A stretch of 64,000 nucleotides of DNA. It comes from Bacillota bacterium (lineage in GTDB: Bacteria > Bacillota > Clostridia > Acetivibrionales > DSM-1351). The position numbers and the translations under genes are program-made. Under the pieces are notes generated by a model that was given only the letters and a program-made list of their open reading frames with translations, was not told the DNA's origin and made no database searches. Below, one piece after another: positions 59,038 through 64,000 of this stretch. The DNA lies in contig JAEYHZ010000031.1 of assembly GCA_023409265.1 (NCBI GenBank), positions 124,001 through 188,000 on the forward strand, read 5' to 3'. Within the stretch, counting starts at the first letter, position 1, and each line of letters starts with the position of its first letter.

Positions 59038-60824
59038 TGGAAAAAAAGGCGGCAAAGAGGATTATAAAAGTAATTGCGGCAGCTGTAGTTTCAGTTAGTA
59101 TAATGTTTGGTTCCATTCCTGTAATGCAGGCAGCATCCGTAAAGGATATTGGAAAGAGTTCCACTTATGCAAGGGAAGCCATTCAGTGGATGGCAGACAA
59201 TAATGTTATTAGCGGAGATAAGTACGGAAACTTTAGCCCGGCTAAAAAAATCAGCAGGGCGGAGCTTGTTACAATTATTGTTAAAGCATTGAATATTGAT
59301 GTAACTAATATACCAAAAACACCAACCTTCAGCGATGTTCCTAAAAGTCACTGGGCCTATGTCTATGTTGAAGCTGCAAGCAGAGCAGGAATTGTCAGCG
59401 GCATTGGAAATGGAAAGTTTGGAGTTAGCAATATGAGTACCAGAGAACAGGTTACAACAATTCTTATGAGCTGTTTATCAGTTTCAAGAGAATCAGTTCT
59501 GGCAAACCAGGGTCTCGATGCATTATCCAAATTTAAAGATGAAGGAAAAATGTCTGAGTGGGCAAAGGCATCAATTCAATTTGCAGTCTCAAACAATCTG
59601 ATGAGCGGAACAGGTGCCGATTCTTTCTCTCCTGCCGGTCTGGCAACAAAGGAACAAATTGCATTTATATTATATAATTTCATAAAAAATAAGGAAAGTT
59701 TAATTCAGATTGCTGAGATTTTAAAAAAGCCGTTAATCACTTTTAATGGTGATATACTTAAACTATCAGAAGCTCCTGAGATTACAAACGGTGAAATACT
59801 TGTACCTGCCGAAGCATTTATAAAAATGGGAGCTGAAGTAACAATAGACGGGGAAAAGACCGGAATAATTATAAAGAGTTCCACATCAACAGAAAAAAGT
59901 ATTCATTTGAAAACTGGTAATACTACTGCGTTTATAAATTATACCGGCAGTGGAGATCCATTTGGTGATATGGACGCTCAGGGTAATGCCATAACACTGG
60001 CAACTGTTCCTAGAGTGTCAGGAAACGATATCCTTGTACCGATAAAAGCTGTTAGCGATACACTTGGAATGACTGTTGAGTGGAACACCAAAACAAATCT
60101 CGTGGCAGTTAAGGACACTACAGCAGTAAAGTACCCATTATTATATAATGCCTTAAAAAACATGCTCAACTATAAAGGTGAATATAAAACATCGCTGGAT
60201 ATATCTTCTGTAGACACTACTACATTTGAGGAAGTAATGGCCTTGAATTACACTATGGAAGGTGTTATCAACGGGACAAATTCTACTGCAAAGTCCCAGA
60301 TAAGCGTAACATTAGGAGGGGAACCCGGAGAGGTACAGAAAAACGAAGTTATCAGTGTTGGTGGTCAACTGTATTCAAAGAATATTGAAACTGGTGTCTG
60401 GAGCATAGTAAGTAAAGCTGAAGCAGATGAAAGCGGTATTTTATATTACGATGTGAATACCGACAGAAATGACACACAAAACATGCTTGAACTTTATGAT
60501 AAGATGACTGTTGTTCCAACCGGTAAAACAGTATTTAACGGGGAAGAGGTCTCTAAATACCAGATTAAAGTGGGTCCAGACATATTGAATCAAGCAATTC
60601 CATCAGGGCTGGTGAATGAAGGAATAAATCTGGAAGATATATATAACAACGGTTTCAATTTAAAATATGAAGTCTATGTAAATAATAAGGGTCAACTGGT
60701 TAAGCAGACTGTTAAATTTACAGGAGGAATGAAGGAAGATTATTTTGAAATGGAATTCAATATGATATTGAATGCTGAATTTACCAATATAGGCAAGGAT
60801 ATTGAAATTGTAAGTCCTATATGA
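59037..60824 (+). CDS. SLH-domain surface protein with stalk (copper amine oxidase N-like) domain
   Basis: A 595-residue secreted protein. Signal peptide about 1-32 (KKAAKRIIKVIAAAVVSVSIMFG). Three SLH repeats at about 36-225 (AREAIQWMADNNVISGDKYGNFSPAKKISRAELVTI, WAYVYVEAASRAGIVSG, WAKASIQFAVSNNLMSG) bind the cell wall. A stalk-type domain (about 240-365; VPIKAVSDTLGMTVEWNTKTNLVAV) follows, then a 230-residue domain with LppX/LprAFG-like features, not clearly assigned. It is anchored at the cell surface. GAGGTGA ribosome binding site. Confidence 0.9.
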   Translation: MEKKAAKRIIKVIAAAVVSVSIMFGSIPVMQAASVKDIGKSSTYAREAIQWMADNNVISGDKYGNFSPAKKISRAELVTIIVKALNIDVTNIPKTPTFSDVPKSHWAYVYVEAASRAGIVSGIGNGKFGVSNMSTREQVTTILMSCLSVSRESVLANQGLDALSKFKDEGKMSEWAKASIQFAVSNNLMSGTGADSFSPAGLATKEQIAFILYNFIKNKESLIQIAEILKKPLITFNGDILKLSEAPEITNGEILVPAEAFIKMGAEVTIDGEKTGIIIKSSTSTEKSIHLKTGNTTAFINYTGSGDPFGDMDAQGNAITLATVPRVSGNDILVPIKAVSDTLGMTVEWNTKTNLVAVKDTTAVKYPLLYNALKNMLNYKGEYKTSLDISSVDTTTFEEVMALNYTMEGVINGTNSTAKSQISVTLGGEPGEVQKNEVISVGGQLYSKNIETGVWSIVSKAEADESGILYYDVNTDRNDTQNMLELYDKMTVVPTGKTVFNGEEVSKYQIKVGPDILNQAIPSGLVNEGINLEDIYNNGFNLKYEVYVNNKGQLVKQTVKFTGGMKEDYFEMEFNMILNAEFTNIGKDIEIVSPI

Positions 60825-60860
60825 TTTAGCCATAACAAATTCTGTTTAAGTCAATAAAAT

Positions 60861-60895
60861 TGTGGCCGGTATGCTCAAATACCGGCCGCAAAATA
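60861..60895. terminator. convergent terminator
   Basis: TGTGGCCGGTAT pairs with ATACCGGCCGCA; on the minus strand ATTTTATT follows, so it mainly ends the CBS gene transcript and may end the SLH transcript. Confidence 0.75.
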
Positions 60896-60920
60896 TATAA
60901 AACACTATTCGTTCAACTGC

Positions 60921-61346
60921 TTATTGTGGATTAGAGGGGTTTGAAATATTCTCAAGCGTATCTGCTACCTGAGTATAATATTTAGCGTCAACAGCTACGT
61001 CTCCAAGAGCCACTATTCCTATCAATGAATTGTTTTCTACAACCGGTACTCTTCTGATCTGACTTGTTGCCATTTTCTGGGCAACGTCATGCATATCCAT
61101 ATCAGGAGTAACAGTTGCTACACCGGTAGTCATTATTTCTGTAACAGGAGTCTGCTGTGGATTTTTCCCATTTGCAACAGTTCTGAGAACAATGTCTCTA
61201 TCTGTTATTATTCCCACAACACCGCTCTGGTCGCAGACCGGAATTGAACCTACATTATGCTGCTGCATAAGCTGGGCGGTTTGAGCAACATTTGCTGCGG
61301 GATCAACATAAGCAACATTTTTAGTCATTACATCCCTAACCTTCAT
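60921..61346 (-). CDS. CBS-domain protein
   Basis: A 141-residue protein of two CBS motifs (about 1-60 and 70-130; VRDVMTKNVAYVDPAANV, VGIITDRDIVLR, MATSQIRRVPVVEN). Paired CBS domains bind adenosine nucleotides and sense energy state. No enzyme domain is attached. It lies behind trxB with 70 bp between, both on the minus strand. Confidence 0.9.
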   Translation of the reverse strand: MKVRDVMTKNVAYVDPAANVAQTAQLMQQHNVGSIPVCDQSGVVGIITDRDIVLRTVANGKNPQQTPVTEIMTTGVATVTPDMDMHDVAQKMATSQIRRVPVVENNSLIGIVALGDVAVDAKYYTQVADTLENISNPSNPQ

Positions 61347-61416
61347 ATAATCACCCTTTCTTTTTAGAATTCATGATTATAATTCCCGAATGAATTTAAA
61401 AAAAACGCGGAAGGTT

Positions 61417-62334
61417 TCACCATTTGTTTTCAGTAATATAAAGCTCTGCAGAGTAGGAGGCTGTGGCACCGTCGGCAGCTGCTGTAATAACCTGTCTCAA
61501 AAATTTCTGTCTTATGTCTCCGGCTGCATAAACACCGGGAATGTTGGTCTGCATTTTTTCATCGGTTAGTATATAACCATCCTTGGTTTGCTGAACCTTA
61601 CCATCTATAAGAGAAATGTTCGGCTTAAGTCCAATTGCTACAAAAAGACCATCAACGGTTAAAGTACTCTTTTCTTCAGTGATCAGATTCTTTACCCTTA
61701 AACCTTCGACCCCGAACTGACCGATTATTTCTTCTACTACAGAGTTCCATACAAATTCTATTTTTTTATTACAGCATAATTCATCCTGAAGAATTTTTGT
61801 TGCTTTCATTTTATCCTTCCTGTGAATTACATATACCTTCGGGCAGAACCTTGCAAGATAAAGGGCGTCCTCTGCAGCAGTGTCACCGCCACCTACAACG
61901 GCAACGGTTTTTCCCTTATAGAATGCTCCGTCGCAGACTGCACAATAGGAGACTCCTGCGCCTCTGAAAGCCTCCTCCTTTTCAAGACCCAGCATCTTTG
62001 GATATGCTCCCATGCATAATATTAACGCTTTACATTCGTAAGTATTATTTTTAGTTTTTACAACTTTAATTTTAGAATCCAAATCCAGTTCAATAACTTC
62101 ATCATTCAATACGACGGTTCCAAATTTTCTTGCCTGTTTTTCCATTCTCAGCGCCAGATCGGCTCCACCAATCGGTTCTTCAAAACCCGGATAGTTTTCC
62201 ATCACATCTGTTGTTGCCATTTGACCACCGGTAAACATTTTTTCTATTACAAGTGTGTCAAATTTTGCTCTGGAACTGTACAAAGCAGCAGCATAACCGG
62301 CTGGTCCGCCACCAATAATTATAACATCATACAT
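61417..62334 (-). CDS. trxB: thioredoxin reductase
   Basis: A 305-residue flavoprotein: FAD motif IIIGGGPAGYAAALYS at the start, active disulfide CAVC (about residues 133-136, in SYCAVCDGAFY), NAD(P) motif VVGGGDTAAEDAL, and C-terminal VYAAGDIRQK. It reduces thioredoxin with NADPH or NADH. ATG (62332-62334) is preceded by GGAGG; an in-frame start 27 bp upstream lacks a site. No thioredoxin gene is nearby. Confidence 0.94.
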   Translation of the reverse strand: MYDVIIIGGGPAGYAAALYSSRAKFDTLVIEKMFTGGQMATTDVMENYPGFEEPIGGADLALRMEKQARKFGTVVLNDEVIELDLDSKIKVVKTKNNTYECKALILCMGAYPKMLGLEKEEAFRGAGVSYCAVCDGAFYKGKTVAVVGGGDTAAEDALYLARFCPKVYVIHRKDKMKATKILQDELCCNKKIEFVWNSVVEEIIGQFGVEGLRVKNLITEEKSTLTVDGLFVAIGLKPNISLIDGKVQQTKDGYILTDEKMQTNIPGVYAAGDIRQKFLRQVITAAADGATASYSAELYITENKW

Positions 62335-62686
62335 AATTATCCTCCGAATCAGATATAACAACCTTCATTAAAATTTATTACATTAATTTTATCTGATTTT
62401 TATTAGTTAATTCTATAATTAATATACCCTGATTTAAAAGTTTGAACAGCTAAAATTTAAAAAAGTAAGAATTTCTATTAAAAAATCCAAATAACTTTCT
62501 TCAGATTAAAAATTCAAAAAATTTCTTCAAAAAAGAATTCAAATAAATTTCTTCAGAGTAACTCTCATATTCTTAAAAACAATATTAAACATCTAGGATT
62601 ACTAAAAGATTTATGCTGTAAACACACTTGTCGTTAATATAACATATACTTGAATAGGGAATAAGTTAAACTATTCAGGTGGCATT
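62335..62686. other. AT-rich intergenic region with tandem repeats
   Basis: Divergent promoter region between trxB and the amine oxidase gene. At about 62480-62558 three imperfect 26-27-bp copies share AATTCAAA and ATTTCTTCA. No hairpins with T-runs. Confidence 0.6.
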
Positions 62687-64000
62687 ATGATTTGTCCAAA
62701 TCTTATGAATCCAAATATACCCAGGCCTGAACAGCCTGATAACCCCACAGACTATGAAAGAAGTATATTGTCCTATTATGCCTTGTACAGGGCTTGTCAC
62801 ACAGAAGACTACGATTACATATATAAAGCCTTTGCACCACCCCGGGATATAACCACATTAGCCAAGCCCGGACAGTTCAAGGGTAAGCGTATAGGTATTA
62901 TCGGAGGTGGCCTTGCCGGGCTGTCGTCAGCTTACGAATTGCGAAAGCTGGGCTTTGATATAACCATTTTTGAAGCAAATGAGGAGAGGATCGGCGGAAG
63001 AGTTTATACGTATTATTTTGACAAGGAAAAGAGGTTTTATGGAGAACTTGGGCCTATGAGGATTCCTGTCAACCAGGAAACTACCTGGCATTATATAAAC
63101 ACATTTGGGCTTGATACAATTCCCTGGATACAATATGACCCCAATACATTTATCTATTTGCATCAGACAAGGGTCAGAAATGATCCCATGGGCCAAAACG
63201 TTATGAAATACATATATCCAAGCTATGATTTAAGAGGGGCGGAAGCTGAAACACCATGGCAGGAGCTTGGTTATTACGGCATAGAAGCACCTGTTCTTCA
63301 AGCACCGCCAAAAGTAAGAAGTGAAATAATTCGAGTTTTACCCCGATACAGCAGTCAGCTTTTATTCTGGGACAGCCTTAATACCAGGCAAATGTTCGAG
63401 TGGAGAAACCTCAGTCAAGGAGCTATCAATCTTCTATCAAATTTGTTTCCTATAGGAGGGGAATTCCTTTATCATAATTTTGTAGATTTTGTTCAGGAAT
63501 ACTACCCGGCTAATTTCACCGTTATGTATCAGATTAAAGGTGGTATGGTAAAGTTGCCGTTAGCATTTTATAATTCCTTTGTCAGCCAAACTCCTGAGAA
63601 ATACTACCCGGGATTAGAGCCTGGCCAGTTGGGAAATGTAGATTACAGAGCAGGGCATACTGTGAGGGGTATTTACTACTCGGAAAAGGATAACGTATCT
63701 GTTTCCTATACAAGCAAACAATATGATCAACCGGCTTATGAGAAGTTTGACTATATAATATGTGCTGTTCCTTTTTCAATTCTGAGATCCTTTGATATTA
63801 AACCTATGTTCAGCAGTTTAAAAATGCAGGCTATTAAGGAAGTTACATATGGTAATGCCCAGAAAACTGCAGTTTACTTCAGCAGGAGGTTCTGGGAAGA
63901 GCAGGGAATAATTGGAGGAGGATCATATACTGACTTGCCTGTTACCACCATATGGTACTCCTCACATTATGAAAAGGCCCCATCTCCAAATAATCCGGGA
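62687..64000 (+). CDS. flavin amine oxidase-like protein (3' partial)
   Basis: The frame is open from ATG 62687 to the window end (438 codons) and continues beyond. The FAD-binding motif IGIIGGGLAGLSSAYELRKLG is at about 68-88, followed by ERIGGRVYTYYF (the GG-R motif of amine oxidases) and GELGPMRIP. The family deaminates amines or amino acids, or desaturates substrates. The amino-terminal 65 residues are an unusual Pro/Tyr-rich extension. GGTGG is a weak ribosome binding site. Substrate unknown. Confidence 0.85.
   Translation, partial: MICPNLMNPNIPRPEQPDNPTDYERSILSYYALYRACHTEDYDYIYKAFAPPRDITTLAKPGQFKGKRIGIIGGGLAGLSSAYELRKLGFDITIFEANEERIGGRVYTYYFDKEKRFYGELGPMRIPVNQETTWHYINTFGLDTIPWIQYDPNTFIYLHQTRVRNDPMGQNVMKYIYPSYDLRGAEAETPWQELGYYGIEAPVLQAPPKVRSEIIRVLPRYSSQLLFWDSLNTRQMFEWRNLSQGAINLLSNLFPIGGEFLYHNFVDFVQEYYPANFTVMYQIKGGMVKLPLAFYNSFVSQTPEKYYPGLEPGQLGNVDYRAGHTVRGIYYSEKDNVSVSYTSKQYDQPAYEKFDYIICAVPFSILRSFDIKPMFSSLKMQAIKEVTYGNAQKTAVYFSRRFWEEQGIIGGGSYTDLPVTTIWYSSHYEKAPSPNNPG

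Overview
The window reads as chromosomal DNA of a low-GC, endospore-forming, anaerobic Firmicute of the class Clostridia. Evidence is the AT-rich intergenic DNA with strong AGGAGG ribosome binding sites, a T-box leader, a CIRCE-controlled hrcA-grpE-dnaK-dnaJ operon, pyruvate phosphate dikinase, a dimeric-type glycyl-tRNA synthetase, sporulation coat, SASP and germination genes, an SLH-domain surface protein and secreted GH18 chitinases with clostridial module architecture. A Ruminiclostridium-like organism is my best guess; this is an inference from gene content, not a database match.

Layout. 1-1.6 kb: end of an AraC/GyrI-type regulator and a BtrH/C39-like protein. 1.6-6.4 kb: a possible small structured transcript, an ileS T-box leader, ileS and aroB. 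6.4-9.6 kb: a three-gene operon (SPFH protein with five zinc ribbons, plus two membrane proteins) bounded on both sides by near-identical terminators. 9.7-10.8 kb: DUF5665 and DksA/YteA-type proteins. 10.8-15 kb: two GH18 enzymes with opposite module order. 15-18.3 kb: a HAD phosphatase, tRNA-Thr followed by two 200-bp repeats that each begin with the tRNA 3' end, two CBO0543-type membrane proteins and a small Cys/Lys-rich protein. 18.4-22.9 kb: HD hydrolase, a probable yjdF riboswitch with yjdF and a SagB-type nitroreductase, and an LTA-synthase-like protein. 22.9-26.3 kb: a tryptophan transporter (TrpP-like S component with EcfA-EcfA-EcfT) behind a leader that carries seven G/UAG triplets at an exact 5-nt period, followed by a terminator hairpin containing the Shine-Dalgarno sequence, as in TRAP-controlled leaders. 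26.4-32.1 kb: a permuted papain-like protein, membrane proteins, two HD-type nucleotide hydrolases and a class IV aminotransferase. 32.2-39.4 kb: heat-shock operon with prmA, rsmE and a lone cheY-like receiver. 39.8-46.4 kb: yicC-remA-gmk-rpoZ, glyS, ppdK. 46.4-49.5 kb: a GyrI-like protein, greA, an NAD-dependent flavoprotein with a YuzB-like partner. 49.5-57.6 kb: a sporulation region (CotF-like pairs around an alcohol dehydrogenase, SASP, germinant receptor genes split into two convergent blocks, a ferritin-like protein). 57.8-64 kb: a TipAS-type MerR regulator with a 19-bp-spacer promoter and an unusual hairpin between its ribosome binding site and start, an SLH/stalk protein, a CBS protein, thioredoxin reductase and the start of a flavin amine oxidase that runs off the window.

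The most interesting signals are (i) the TRAP-like leader driving a complete ECF tryptophan transporter operon, (ii) the tRNA-Thr 3'-end repeats, which resemble in layout the rtT repeats of the E. coli tyrT operon, (iii) a conserved ~85-nt intergenic element present twice, about 17 kb apart, and (iv) the hairpin that appears to bridge the ribosome binding site and start codon of the MerR gene.
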